Program-made: the position numbers and the translations under genes
Origin: Palsa-504 sp963822765
GTDB taxonomy: Bacteria > Actinomycetota > Actinomycetes > Streptosporangiales > Streptosporangiaceae
Reading direction: 5' to 3'
DNA length: 64,000 nt
Assembly (NCBI GenBank): GCA_963822765.1
Contig: CAWGJL010000033.1
Coordinates: 48,962 to 112,961 of the forward strand
Shown: in pieces, positions 44,640 through 52,993 of the stretch
Numbering within the stretch: the first letter of the stretch is position 1
Layout: every line of letters starts with the position of its first letter
Notes under the pieces: model-generated
The model's database searches: none
The model's input: the letters and a program-made list of their open reading frames with translations, nothing else
Told to the model about the DNA's origin: nothing

Positions 44640-45347
44640 TCAGGGGATGAGCAGGCGGGCGCCCAGGGCCAGGGCGGCGGTGGCGATCAGGACGAAGAAT
44701 GCGACCCAGACGCCGCGGGAGACGCCGGTCAGGCGGGCCAGCTGGTCGGCGTCGGAGAGGCCGGGGCGGGAGCGGGAGCGGCGGCGGCGGGTCAGGTCGA
44801 GGGCGGGGCGCATGCCGCCCAGCAGCAGGAACCAGGCGGCCAGGTAGGCGAAGCCGGCCTGCACCGCGGCCGCGGCGTAGTAGCTGACCGCGAACACGCC
44901 GCCCGCGGTGACCAGCACGGCGAGCGCGCCGAACACGTTGCGGACGGCCAGGAACGTGGCGGCCAGCAGGACCAGGGCCAGCCACAGCAGCGCGGCCGGG
45001 TGCCGCGCCGCGAGCAGGGCGGCCGCGCCCGCGCCGAGCAGGGGCGGGGTCAGGTAGCCCGCGGCCGCGGTGAGGACCAGGCCGGGGCCGTGCCGCTTGC
45101 CGCGTGAGTAGGTCACCCCGGAGCTGTCCGCGTGCAGCCGGATCCCCTCCAGCCGCCGCCCGGACAGCACGGAGACCAGCGCGTGCCCGCCCTCGTGCGC
45201 GATCGTGATCACCTGGCCGGCCAGGCGCCAGGAAGGGGTGTTCAGCACCAGGAGCAGGGCGGCCAGCGCGGTGACGCCTACGACCCAGGCGGGCGGGGCG
45301 GGCTGGCTGGCGTAGACGTGGTCCCAGAGCCGGGTCAGGACGCTCAT
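44640..45347 (-). CDS. M50 family membrane metallopeptidase
   Basis: This 235-residue integral membrane site-2-type protease has about six spans. The zinc motif HEGGH is in VITIAHEGGHALVSVLSGRRL. The NPDG-like second motif is not obvious. The Arg-rich loop LTRRRRSRSRPG precedes the last span. Such small M50 members in actinobacteria have unknown substrates. It sits directly downstream of another membrane protease gene (CPBP), and the junction is built from a 17-bp tandem repeat. Confidence 0.85.
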   Translation of the reverse strand: MSVLTRLWDHVYASQPAPPAWVVGVTALAALLLVLNTPSWRLAGQVITIAHEGGHALVSVLSGRRLEGIRLHADSSGVTYSRGKRHGPGLVLTAAAGYLTPPLLGAGAAALLAARHPAALLWLALVLLAATFLAVRNVFGALAVLVTAGGVFAVSYYAAAAVQAGFAYLAAWFLLLGGMRPALDLTRRRRSRSRPGLSDADQLARLTGVSRGVWVAFFVLIATAALALGARLLIP

Positions 45348-45401
45348 GGGGCTGGCTCGTTCATGGGGCTGGCTCGTTCATGGGGCTGGCTCGTTCATGG
45401 G
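45344..45401. repeat. 17-bp tandem repeat at the CPBP/M50 junction
   Basis: Three full units and a partial fourth of TCATGGGGCTGGCTCGT. On the coding strand every unit contains ATGA. The upstream gene stops (TGA) in the last unit and the downstream gene starts (ATG) in the first. Confidence 0.95.
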
Positions 45402-46243
45402 GCCGGCAGCCAGGAGACGTGGCCGGCCAGCAGGGCGTAGCCGACGAACGTGACCGCGTCGATCAGCGTGTGCGCGATGATCAGCGGGGTCACCCGGCCG
45501 TACCGGCGGTAGAACAGGCCGAAGATGACGCCCATGGCGGCGTTGCCGAAGAACGCGCCGATGCCCTGGTACAGGTGGTAGGAGCCGCGGATGGTCGCGC
45601 TGATGGCGATGGCCCAGCCCGGCTTGACGCCGAGCTTGTCCAGCCTGCTCAGCAGGTAGCCGACGACGATGACCTCTTCATAGATGCCGTTCTGCGCCGC
45701 GGACAGCACCAGCACCGGGAACCGCCACCACACGTCGGGCAGGTTCTCGGCCACCACGTTCAGCTCGACGCCGGCGTGGAAGGCGATCAGGTACAGCCCC
45801 AGGCCCGCGCCGCCGATCACCGCGGCCAGCAGCGCGCCCCAGGCCGCGTCCTTGCCCGGCTGGCTGGCGTCCAGGCCGATCGTCTTGGCTCCCTCGCCGC
45901 CGCGGGCCAGCAGGTAGAGCACGAGCAGCACCGGGGCCAGCGACAAGGTGATGTTGGTGAGCTGCAGGAACAGGTCGAGCAGCGGGCGGCCGGCGGCGAG
46001 CGTGCCGTGCACGACCACGGCCTGCTTGCTGATCGCCTGCTGCGCGGTCAGCGAGCCGATGTACTGGACCAGGGCGTAGATGCCGCTGGCGCCGAGGGAC
46101 ACCGCGAAGACGGCCACGATCTCCCAGCGCATCAGCCGGGGTGGCGGCGGGGCGGGGGCGGCGGCGGCCGGGGTCCCGGTGCCGGTCGCGGTCCCGGGGC
46201 GGGCCGTTTCCTCCCGCGGGCTCGTCGAGGTCTCGTCGGCCAT
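45395..46243 (-). CDS. CPBP family intramembrane metalloprotease
   Basis: This 282-residue CAAX-protease/bacteriocin-processing (Abi) homologue has about eight spans. Motif 1 is EEVIVVGYLLSRL, motif 2 is RGSYHLYQGIGAF, and the last His is in PLIIAHTLIDAV. These Glu/His residues are the metal-binding catalytic set. The first 35 residues are a disordered Thr/Ala/Pro tail. It is paired with the M50 gene, so both may process membrane proteins. The substrate is unknown. Confidence 0.9.
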   Translation of the reverse strand: MADETSTSPREETARPGTATGTGTPAAAAPAPPPPRLMRWEIVAVFAVSLGASGIYALVQYIGSLTAQQAISKQAVVVHGTLAAGRPLLDLFLQLTNITLSLAPVLLVLYLLARGGEGAKTIGLDASQPGKDAAWGALLAAVIGGAGLGLYLIAFHAGVELNVVAENLPDVWWRFPVLVLSAAQNGIYEEVIVVGYLLSRLDKLGVKPGWAIAISATIRGSYHLYQGIGAFFGNAAMGVIFGLFYRRYGRVTPLIIAHTLIDAVTFVGYALLAGHVSWLPAP

Positions 46244-46346
46244 GGTTATTCAGTATCGCCCGGCCGGGGCGGTGAGATGCCCGGTCTGCCCGGAGCTACT
46301 AAGCTCAGGAGTCATTACTTGGCACGTTCACCTTGCAGAGGTCACC

Positions 46347-46832
46347 ATGGTCCAGCGCTACCCGTCCAGCGGCCAGCCCGTCGAGCTGGAGCGGCCTCCT
46401 GCTCCCCCGTCGGTGATGAACGCCGTCAAGCTCATGTACGCGGGCGCGGCGGTCAGCACCGTCAGCCTGATCATCTCGCTGGCCGACATCGGCGGGACCA
46501 AGGCCGCGATCAGGAAGGCCAGGCCGAGCCTCACCGCGACGCAGGTCAACCAGCTCAACACGTTCATCATCAGCCTGGCCATCGTGTCCGGCGTGGTCGG
46601 CGTCGCGCTGTGGCTGTGGATGTCCCGGGCGAACGGCCAGGGCAAGAGCTGGGCGCGGATTGTGTCCACGGTGCTGTTCTGCCTGGCCACGCTGGACCTG
46701 GTGGGCGTGTTCGGCGAGCCGAAGACGGCGATCGGCCTGATCTTCCCGGTGCTGACCTGGCTGATCGGCCTCGGCGCGGTGTTCCTGCTGTGGCGGCCGG
46801 AGTCGAGCGCGTTCTTCAAGCCGCAGGGATGA
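46347..46832 (+). CDS. Four-TM hypothetical membrane protein
   Basis: The 161-residue protein has hydrophobic segments at about 25-45, 72-94, 105-122 and 130-150. The Pro-rich cytoplasmic start ends in PPAPPSVMNAVKLMYAGA. It resembles a common actinobacterial small membrane family of unknown role. The ATG at 46347 follows AGAGG; earlier codons of the frame overlap the CPBP promoter and are ignored. Its stop overlaps the start of the aldolase gene (ATGA). Confidence 0.8.
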   Translation: MVQRYPSSGQPVELERPPAPPSVMNAVKLMYAGAAVSTVSLIISLADIGGTKAAIRKARPSLTATQVNQLNTFIISLAIVSGVVGVALWLWMSRANGQGKSWARIVSTVLFCLATLDLVGVFGEPKTAIGLIFPVLTWLIGLGAVFLLWRPESSAFFKPQG

Positions 46833-47908
46833 GCCCGGCCCCGGTCATTTTCTCGGCCGTCCCGACGCTGTTCAGCAGCGACGGCGAGGTCGATACCGGC
46901 GCCAACCGCACCCTGTACAAGTTCGTGGCCGGGCTGCTGGACGGCCTGCTGGTGGCCGGGACCACGGGTGAGTTCCCGGCCCTGGACGACGCCGAGCGGC
47001 TGGCGCTGATCGAGGTGGCCCTGGCCGAGGCGGGCCCGGACCGGGTCATCGCCCACATCGGCGCGCCGGACGCCCGGCACTCCGCCCGGCTGGCGCGGGC
47101 CGCGGCGGCGCTCGGGGCGACGCGGATCGCGGCCATCACGCCCTACTACCTGCCCGCGCGGCCGGACGAGCTGATCGCCCACTTCGGTGCTCTGCGGGAG
47201 GCCGTGCCCGCTTGTGAGCTGTACGCCTATATTTTTCCCGAACGGACCGGCCTGCGTGTTTCCGCCGAGGTGTTCGCTGCGCTGGCTTCCGCGGCGGGCC
47301 TGGCCGGGGCCAAGCTCAGCGGGTCGGCCGCGGGCGATCTGGCCGCCTATGCGGCGGCGGCGCCGGGCCTGCGGCTGTTCTCCGGCGACGACTCCGACCC
47401 GGCGGCCACGATGGCGGCCGGCGGAGCGGGGCTGATCTCCGGGCGCAGCGGCGCGTATCCCGAGGTCTACGCGGCGCTCAGCGCTGCGCTTGGTGCTGCT
47501 GATGTTGCGGAGGCCGCCCGGCACCAGCTCGTCCTGGACCGGATCGTCGCGCTGGGGGCGAGCATCGGCCGCCTCAAGTACGCGCTCTCGCTGCGCGGCC
47601 TGGGCGGGACCACGGCCCGGATGGCCGTCGATCCCCCGGATGCTTCGCTGTCCGCGGCGATCGCCGCCGTCGTGGCCGCGCTGTTATCAATTCGCTGTGA
47701 ACCGGGGGCGCGGGTAGTGCGTCCTGTATTCAGAGGTCCGGCGAAAGCGGGGCGCCGGGCCTCAAATTGGCTCGGTAATCGTGCGGGTGCCGGGCAGCAG
47801 GCCCGGCGAGAGCGGGGCACCGGACAGCTGGCCGGTGCGAGCGGGGCGCCGGGTCCTGAGATCAGGTGCTCGACTGCGTGTCGAGCACCTGGTGCGCACG
47901 AGCGATGA
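46829..47908 (+). CDS. DapA-like (dihydrodipicolinate synthase family) aldolase/lyase
   Basis: This class I aldolase fold has GTTGEFPALDDAERLALIE near residue 45 and Schiff-base Lys162 in AGAKLSGSAAGD. True DapA has Thr-Thr-Tyr and GIKDSSGD. Here the Tyr strand reads YAYIFPERTG and the Lys neighbours differ, so a sugar-acid or N-acetylneuraminate-type lyase is more likely than lysine biosynthesis. The family ends near residue 290; here about 70 low-complexity residues follow, which suggests loss of the original stop. It is coupled to the upstream membrane gene by ATGA. Confidence 0.85.
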   Translation: MSPAPVIFSAVPTLFSSDGEVDTGANRTLYKFVAGLLDGLLVAGTTGEFPALDDAERLALIEVALAEAGPDRVIAHIGAPDARHSARLARAAAALGATRIAAITPYYLPARPDELIAHFGALREAVPACELYAYIFPERTGLRVSAEVFAALASAAGLAGAKLSGSAAGDLAAYAAAAPGLRLFSGDDSDPAATMAAGGAGLISGRSGAYPEVYAALSAALGAADVAEAARHQLVLDRIVALGASIGRLKYALSLRGLGGTTARMAVDPPDASLSAAIAAVVAALLSIRCEPGARVVRPVFRGPAKAGRRASNWLGNRAGAGQQARRERGTGQLAGASGAPGPEIRCSTACRAPGAHER

Positions 47909-49025
47909 GCAACGGTACGGCGAAGCCTTCTTGTTCGAAGCCTTCGCCGACCGTTTTGCCCTGCTGGTACCGGGCGTGGATGCCCTCCAGGACGACGGCC
48001 AGCTTGAAGTAGCCGAACGCCACGTAGTAACCGATCCGGGACACGTCCCGCCCGGTGATCCGGGCGTACTCGGCGGCGAACTCGGCCCGGGTCCAGAACC
48101 CGGGGCCGGCGGTGGCGTCGGTCGCCACCCCGCGCGTCCCGTTCCCTCGCCGCCTTTGTCGCCGCCGGGGCTGAGCCAGCCTTCTTCGCCGTTCTCGGTC
48201 CAGTAGACGAGGGTCAGGCCCAGGTCGGCCAGCGGGTCGCCCAGGGTGGCCATCTCCCAGTCCACCACGGCCGCGATCCGCGGCTCGGGGTTCAGCGTGA
48301 CCAGCGCGTTATCCAGCCGGTAATCGCCGTGGACCAGCGTGGTCTGGCTTTCCGCGTCGGCGGGCAGCGCGGCGGTCAGCCGTTCGACGAGCTGGGTGTA
48401 GCCGGGCCGGTCCTCGGTAACGGACAGTTCCCACTGCCGCTGCCAGCGGGCGAGCTGGCGGCGCAGGTACCCGGCGCCGCGACCGAGGTCACCGAGCCCG
48501 ACCTGGTCGACGTCGACGGCGTGGATCGCGGCGAGCATCTCGGCCAGGCGCCGCGACAGGTCCGCGGCCTGCGCCTCGGTCAGGTCCTTGGTGTCGTTGC
48601 GGGTCCGCAGGACCACCCCGGGCACGTACTCCATCACGTAGAAGGGCGCGCCGATCACCTCGTCGCCGGTGCAGGCGGCCACCAGCGGCGCGACGGGTAC
48701 GTTGGTGCGCCGCCAGCGCGGACAGGACGCGATATTCGCGTGACATGTCGTGCGCGGTCGGCAGCACGTGACCGAGCGGGGGCCGGCGCAGCACCAGTTG
48801 CCGCGTGCCGTCGCTTTGCGGCGTCCCGTCGCCGCGTCGCGTCGCGTCGCCTTGCCGCGTCCCGTCACTTTGCGAGACGGTCAGGCGGTAGGTGAGGTTC
48901 GAGCGGCCGCCGGCGATGAGCTGGATGTCGGTCAGCTCCACCGGGCCGCCCGGGACGTGGTCGTTGAGCCAGCCAGCCAGGCGCGCGGGGCTGGGGATTC
49001 CCGGAGGACTGCTGCTCTCAGTCAT
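47862..49025 (-). pseudogene. APH-type phosphotransferase with two frameshifts
   Basis: Three frames make one kinase-like protein: the N-terminus IQLIAGGRSNLTYRLTV, the centre GAPFYVMEYVPGVVLR and the catalytic TLVHGDYRLDNALV with VVDWEMATLGDPLADLGL, then the C-terminus ISRIGYYVAFGYFKLAVV-like ending QVLDTQSST. N- and C-terminal frames are the same; the centre is shifted by an extra G near 48712 (GCGCTGGCGGCGC) and restored by one missing base near 48130. It resembles the ACAD11-like phosphotransferase family of acyl-CoA metabolism. A Thr/Arg/Asp-rich repeat is inserted after LTYRLTV. The 3' end overlaps the aldolase gene. Confidence 0.8.
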
Positions 49026-49147
49026 GATCTACCGAATCGTAGAACGGAAATTCATTTGGTCCCACCTCTGGACTAATCACCGGTGCTGACGTAAGCAGGT
49101 GAAAGGGAGCTAGAAGGTCTAGACCGTTGATCTTTGGGGAGGAACCC

Positions 49148-49855
49148 TTGGCGGATGCGTGGATGCCAGGCGTCAGGTGCATTCGGGCAGAGACCGACGG
49201 GGGACAACTAGGGGGCGGAGCGCCGCGGGTCGTGTGGCTGACCCTGGGGGCGGATCCGCGGGCTGTTTCGGTTTGTTCGGCTGCTCAGCGGCTTATTCAG
49301 GAGAACCGCCCATGCCACCTGGTGTGGGATCCGCTGACCGGCGATCTCGCGCAGTTGCTGCCGATCGTGCGGGCCGGGTGCGCGCTCGGCACCCCGGAAA
49401 ATATCGACTACGCGCCGGAAAAGCTCCCGCACCGTCAGCCCGGCGTGAACCGTGAAGGCCGCCTGTGCGTGCAGATCGGGGTGCTCGGCTCGCCGCGTGA
49501 GCCGTTCACCAGCTACCAGATGCTCGGGCTGGGCGAGATCTTGGCCTGGCTCGACTCGTGGCGGGTACCCCGGCGCTGGCCGGCCGGCGCGCCAGCGCCG
49601 TTCCGCGCGGCGACCAGGGCACGCAGCCGGGCCTGCTGGGCGCTCGGCGGGCACTTCGGCGCTTCGCAGGTACCTGAGTGCGAGAGCATCGGCCCCGGCG
49701 GGATCGACATCGACCAGATCGCCAGCACGGACACCGTGGTCCCTGAGCTGCCCGTCACCGAGCCGGCGCTGGCCGGCGCGGCCCCGATCCTGCTCGGCCC
49801 GCGCGCGGGCCACGAGATCCAGACCGCCCCCTCTCTCAGCGCCGCCGCCGTCTGA
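49148..49855 (+). CDS. Conserved hypothetical protein
   Basis: I do not recognise the family, although similar proteins seem widespread in actinomycetes. It has about 235 residues and is soluble. LVWDPLTGDLAQLLPIVRAG and RQPGVNREGRLCVQIGVLG look like conserved blocks, and a Trp-rich region (LAWLDSWRVPRRWPAGAP) follows. The TTG at 49148 is chosen because GGGGAGG is spaced six bases before it. The earlier TTG at 49127 has no site. A nested hairpin follows the stop codon. Confidence 0.7.
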   Translation: MADAWMPGVRCIRAETDGGQLGGGAPRVVWLTLGADPRAVSVCSAAQRLIQENRPCHLVWDPLTGDLAQLLPIVRAGCALGTPENIDYAPEKLPHRQPGVNREGRLCVQIGVLGSPREPFTSYQMLGLGEILAWLDSWRVPRRWPAGAPAPFRAATRARSRACWALGGHFGASQVPECESIGPGGIDIDQIASTDTVVPELPVTEPALAGAAPILLGPRAGHEIQTAPSLSAAAV

Positions 49856-49903
49856 GCTGTCTGGCTTCGCGCCCTCGGGCGGCTGGTGGCGTCCGGGTTT
49901 CAA

Positions 49904-49949
49904 CGGCACCAATGGAACATTGGTGCCGCTGGGGCAGCACCGATGTTCC
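49904..49949. repeat. Nested, mutually exclusive hairpins
   Basis: CGGCACCAATG and CATTGGTGCCG form a perfect 11-bp stem (49904-49928). GGAACATTGGTGC can instead pair with GCACCGATGTTCC (49937-49949) with one mismatch. The site lies between the hypothetical gene and the PPOX gene. No T-tract follows. Confidence 0.7.
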
Positions 49950-50025
49950 ATCGATGCGGTAGCTGGGCGGCTGGCGCGGTGGCTGGGCGGCGGCGCGGAA
50001 TGTCCGGGAGGTAGCGTGAGGAACC

Positions 50026-50715
50026 ATGAGCCTGCCTGACCTCTCCAGCACCGCGCGCACCGAGCTCGGGCGGCACCGCGAGCGGGGCCGGACCGAACGG
50101 GACGACCTGTACGCCGTGCTCGACGCCGGGCTGATCTGCCACCTCGGGGTGATCGTCGACGGCGCGCCGCGGGTGCTGCCCACCGGGTACGGCCGCCTCG
50201 GCGATCTGCTGTACCTGCACGGGTCGTCGGCGAACTCGAGCATCATGGCGGGCAACGGCCAGGAGGTCTGCGTCACGGTCACGCATCTGGACGGGCTGGT
50301 GTGCGCCCGGTCGGTGTTCAACCACTCGATGAACTACCGCAGCGCGGTGGTGTTCGGGGTGGCCCGGCTGGTCACCGATCCGGAGGAGAAGCTCCTGGCG
50401 CTGCGCACCATCACCGAGCACCTGGTGCCCGGGCAGTGGTCCTACGTCCGGCAGCCCAGCAAGAAGGAGCTGGCCGCCACATCCGCGCTCGCGCTGCCGC
50501 TCACCGAGGCGTCGGTGAAGATCCGCGGCGGCGGCCCGTCGGACGAGCCGGAGGACTACGAGCTGGACGTGTGGGCGGGCGTGGTGCCGGTCACGACCGG
50601 GTTCGGGGAGCCGGAACCGGACGCCGTTCTGAGGCCCGGGATCGACACGCCGGCGCACATCGTCAAGCGGGGCGGGTTACCGCTCGCTGGCCACGCAGGG
50701 CAGCCGAGGTCATAG
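50026..50715 (+). CDS. Pyridoxamine 5'-phosphate oxidase family, flavin-binding protein
   Basis: This 229-residue split-barrel flavoprotein is of the FMN/F420-binding type. DLYAVLDAGLICHLGVIVDGAPRVLPTGYG and LYLHGSSANSSIMAGNGQEVCVTVTHLDGLV match the Anabaena nimA-like group. WSYVRQPSKKELAATSALALPL follows. The exact reaction is unknown. The start ATG 50026 is preceded by GTGAGGAACC. The gene runs into orn with a three-base gap, so the two are probably cotranscribed. Confidence 0.88.
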   Translation: MSLPDLSSTARTELGRHRERGRTERDDLYAVLDAGLICHLGVIVDGAPRVLPTGYGRLGDLLYLHGSSANSSIMAGNGQEVCVTVTHLDGLVCARSVFNHSMNYRSAVVFGVARLVTDPEEKLLALRTITEHLVPGQWSYVRQPSKKELAATSALALPLTEASVKIRGGGPSDEPEDYELDVWAGVVPVTTGFGEPEPDAVLRPGIDTPAHIVKRGGLPLAGHAGQPRS

Positions 50716-50718
50716 GCT

Positions 50719-51342
50719 GTGAAGGTGAATGACCGGCTCGTGTGGATCGACTGCGAGATGACCGGGCTCGATATCGAACGGGACGCCCTCATCGAGATCG
50801 CCTGCCTGGTGACCGACGCTGAGCTCAACCTGTTCGACGAGGGCGTGGACGTCATCATCAAGCCCCCGGCGGAGGCGCTGGTCTCGATGCCGGAGGTGGT
50901 CCGCGAGATGCACACCACCTCCGGGCTGCTCGACGAGCTGCCGAGCGGCGTCACCCTGGCCGAGGCACAGGACATCGTGCTCGGCTACGTGCGGGGGCAT
51001 GTGGGCGAGCCCAAGAAAGTTCCGCTGTGCGGCAACTCCATCGCCACCGACCGCTGGTTCATCGCGCGTGACATGCCGGAACTCGACGCCTACCTGCACT
51101 ACCGGATGGTCGACGTGTCCAGCATCAAGGAGCTGGCGCGGCGCTGGTACCCGCGGGCGTACTTCGCCTCCCCGCTCAAGCACGGCGGGCACCGGGCCCT
51201 GGCCGATATCCGGGAGAGCGTGCAGGAACTGCGGTACTACCGGGAGGCGGTGTTCGTGCCGCGACCGGGACCGGATTCGGCGACCGCACGGGAGATCGCG
51301 GCCCGGTTCACCGAACCCAGCGCGGACGCCGCCGGGAGCTGA
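50719..51342 (+). CDS. orn: Oligoribonuclease
   Basis: Orn is a DEDDh 3'-5' exonuclease that degrades two- to five-base RNA, including pGpG from cyclic-di-GMP turnover. LVWIDCEMTGLD supplies Asp11 and Glu13. GNSIATDRWFIARDMPELDAYLHYRMVDVSSIKELARRW and HRALADIRESVQEL (His and Asp) complete the active site. It has 207 residues, as usual. The GTG start lies three bases after the PPOX stop. A tRNA-His gene follows about 100 bases downstream, a common actinobacterial order. Confidence 0.96.
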   Translation: MKVNDRLVWIDCEMTGLDIERDALIEIACLVTDAELNLFDEGVDVIIKPPAEALVSMPEVVREMHTTSGLLDELPSGVTLAEAQDIVLGYVRGHVGEPKKVPLCGNSIATDRWFIARDMPELDAYLHYRMVDVSSIKELARRWYPRAYFASPLKHGGHRALADIRESVQELRYYREAVFVPRPGPDSATAREIAARFTEPSADAAGS

Positions 51343-51443
51343 CGCGCGGGATCTCGCGGGACCGCTATACTTGCCGGAGGCCGCGCGATGTCCCTCCGGG
51401 CAGCGCGCGTTCTGCTGTCGCTGCGGCAGATCACAGCGACGAT

Positions 51444-51521
51444 GGTGGGCGTAGCTCAGTTGGTTAGAGCACCAGGTTGTGGTCCTGGGTGTCGGGGGTT
51501 CGAGTCCCCTCGCTCACCCCA
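51444..51521 (+). tRNA. tRNA-His (anticodon GTG)
   Basis: The acceptor stem GTGGGCG pairs with CGCTCAC, with the extra G-1 (51444) opposite C73 that marks tRNA-His. The D arm is TAGCTCAGTTGGTTAGAGCA, the anticodon arm CCAGG-TTGTGGT-CCTGG places GTG at 34-36, and the T arm is GGGGG-TTCGAGT-CCCCT. CCA is encoded. A damaged second 3' segment at 57839-57890 suggests this gene has served as an integration site. Confidence 0.95.
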
Positions 51522-52168
51522 TCGTTTGTAGCGGTGACCTGCGGGTTTGACTGGAGCCCCAAGTTTTCGCTAACCGATTGGTTAGAATTTTGGTTAGAAC
51601 CTCTGTGTGACGTCGATCACATGCAGTCTCGTGGAGCGTAGTGCCGTACTGGGTTGTGCAGTGCCTAGGCCGTTACCTAGGCGCCTTGCCGGGAGCTGAC
51701 GCGGACTCGGGGGTTGAACAACAACGGCCAGTGGCGATAGCGAGCTGAAGGCCGCCGGGTTTGCCGCCACCGGCCGTTCGGATCTCGAAACTGTGCTGGC
51801 GGCCATCGGGCCGACGGCAACGGTGATGGCAAGTGGTTATCGCAGAGAGTGAGCGGGTTGCCTGTACGGTCCGCTGTGAGTCTGCTGCCGATCGAATCGG
51901 AGCGGGCGAAGGCTCACAGCCTCGCGTCGTTCTGTTACGCGAGAGAATGAAGGTCTCGTGGCCTCAGTCTGGCAGAACCCCTATGTCGGCCCTGGCGGTA
52001 TCGCGATCGGCCCTGACACCCACGCGGCGATCCTTGAGAGGGTCTGGCGCAATCTGCGCAGGCTCTCCGGCTGCCAAAGGAGGCGCTCGTCGCCGCCGGC
52101 TGGCACGACGGTGATCTGTGCTCCTTACCCGGGTCGCCGCCATTCCCCGGATGGAGCTTCAGCGTGGC
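51522..52168. other. Gene-poor junction downstream of tRNA-His
   Basis: There is no convincing complete gene. TTGGTTAGAA occurs twice right after the tRNA and resembles its D loop. CCTAGG-ccgtta-CCTAGG is at 51664-51681. GCCGGGAGCTGACGCG (51688-51703) repeats exactly the end of orn (51331-51346). One frame near 52077 reads LPKEALVAAGWHDGDLCSLPG and looks like a scrap of a real protein. The composition is less GC-rich than the flanks. Confidence 0.5.
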
Positions 52169-52501
52169 TCATCCCGTTGTGAGGTGGTGTTTCAGAGCAT
52201 CGAGCCGGTCGTCCCAGTCGTTGGAGAGCGCGGCGAGGAACTGCTGCGCGAGCTGGACCGGCGCGGACCGCAGGCGGTAGCGGATTCGGCGGCGTTCGCC
52301 CGGCTCGGGGATCACGAGGCCAGTGTCGGCCATGAGGGCGAGGTGCTTGGCGATCGCCTGGCGGGTGATCGGCAGGCTCGCTGCCAGGTCGGTAGCCGTG
52401 GCCGGCCCGCTGGCGGCCAGGGTGGCGAGGATTGCGCGGCGGGTCGGGTCAGCCAGGGCGACGAAGACCTGCTCGGCCATGGCCTCGATGTCAGGCGGCA
52501 T
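52169..52501 (-). CDS. ArsR family transcriptional regulator
   Basis: This is a winged-HTH repressor of about 110 residues. FVALADPTRRAILATLAASGPATATDLAASLPITRQAIAKHLALMADTGLV is the canonical ArsR helix-turn-helix. No Cys metal site is present, as in the subgroup that sits next to SRPBCC (AHSA1) genes. It is the last gene of a three-gene operon (SRPBCC, SRPBCC, ArsR), and its start overlaps the preceding stop by about 11 bases. ATG 52501 or ATG 52480 could be used. The likely operator is at 53513-53539. Confidence 0.92.
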   Translation of the reverse strand: MPPDIEAMAEQVFVALADPTRRAILATLAASGPATATDLAASLPITRQAIAKHLALMADTGLVIPEPGERRRIRYRLRSAPVQLAQQFLAALSNDWDDRLDALKHHLTTG

Positions 52502-52922
52502 TGAGCTGGTCCACCAGCTCAGCCAGCTCACGCGACCAGCCGTCGCGATGCGATTCGTACGTCTCGCGCCGGATGTCGACGGGCAGCTGCGCGAAGCCGG
52601 TCTCCGTGACGCGAAGCAGTGTGCCGTCGCCAGCGGGTTCCAGGGTGAACTCGACGTAGGTGCGGCGCGGGTCATCTTCGGGCAGGTTCAGCAGTCGCCA
52701 TGTGTAGGCGAACACGCTCGGCTCCTCCACCCGCTCCACGCGCATCTCGACGCTCATGCCGTCGGCGAATGTCATCGACGCTGCCCCGCAGGGACGCAGG
52801 TCGATCGTGGCCCGCTCCCCGAACCAGGCGCTCAACCCCTCGGCCGTCGTCAGCGCCGGCCACACCTCGCTCGGCGGGCGGGCCAGCGTCATGGTCCTTT
52901 CGATACGGTCAGGGAACGCCAT
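52491..52922 (-). CDS. SRPBCC (AHSA1-like) domain protein
   Basis: This 143-residue START/AHSA1-type hydrophobic-pocket protein contains RIERTMTLARPPSEVWPALTTAEGLSAWFG and ends DGWSRELAELVDQLNA. It overlaps the ArsR gene. Members of this pair usually bind or help remove a small hydrophobic ligand sensed by the repressor; the ligand is not known. ATG 52922 is chosen because GGAG is spaced seven bases before it; the adjacent ATG 52925 is possible. Confidence 0.9.
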   Translation of the reverse strand: MAFPDRIERTMTLARPPSEVWPALTTAEGLSAWFGERATIDLRPCGAASMTFADGMSVEMRVERVEEPSVFAYTWRLLNLPEDDPRRTYVEFTLEPAGDGTLLRVTETGFAQLPVDIRRETYESHRDGWSRELAELVDQLNAA

Positions 52923-52993
52923 CATTTTCTCCTCGATGACAGGTGCGAGCAGGAGGACGGGCCCGGCGCCGGGCCGTCCGCTGGCGGCCGGGA

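Noticed and set aside
51594..51806. Small minus-strand ORF after tRNA-His
   Set aside because: Low-complexity product and no ribosome-binding site. I could not match it to an integrase or excisionase.
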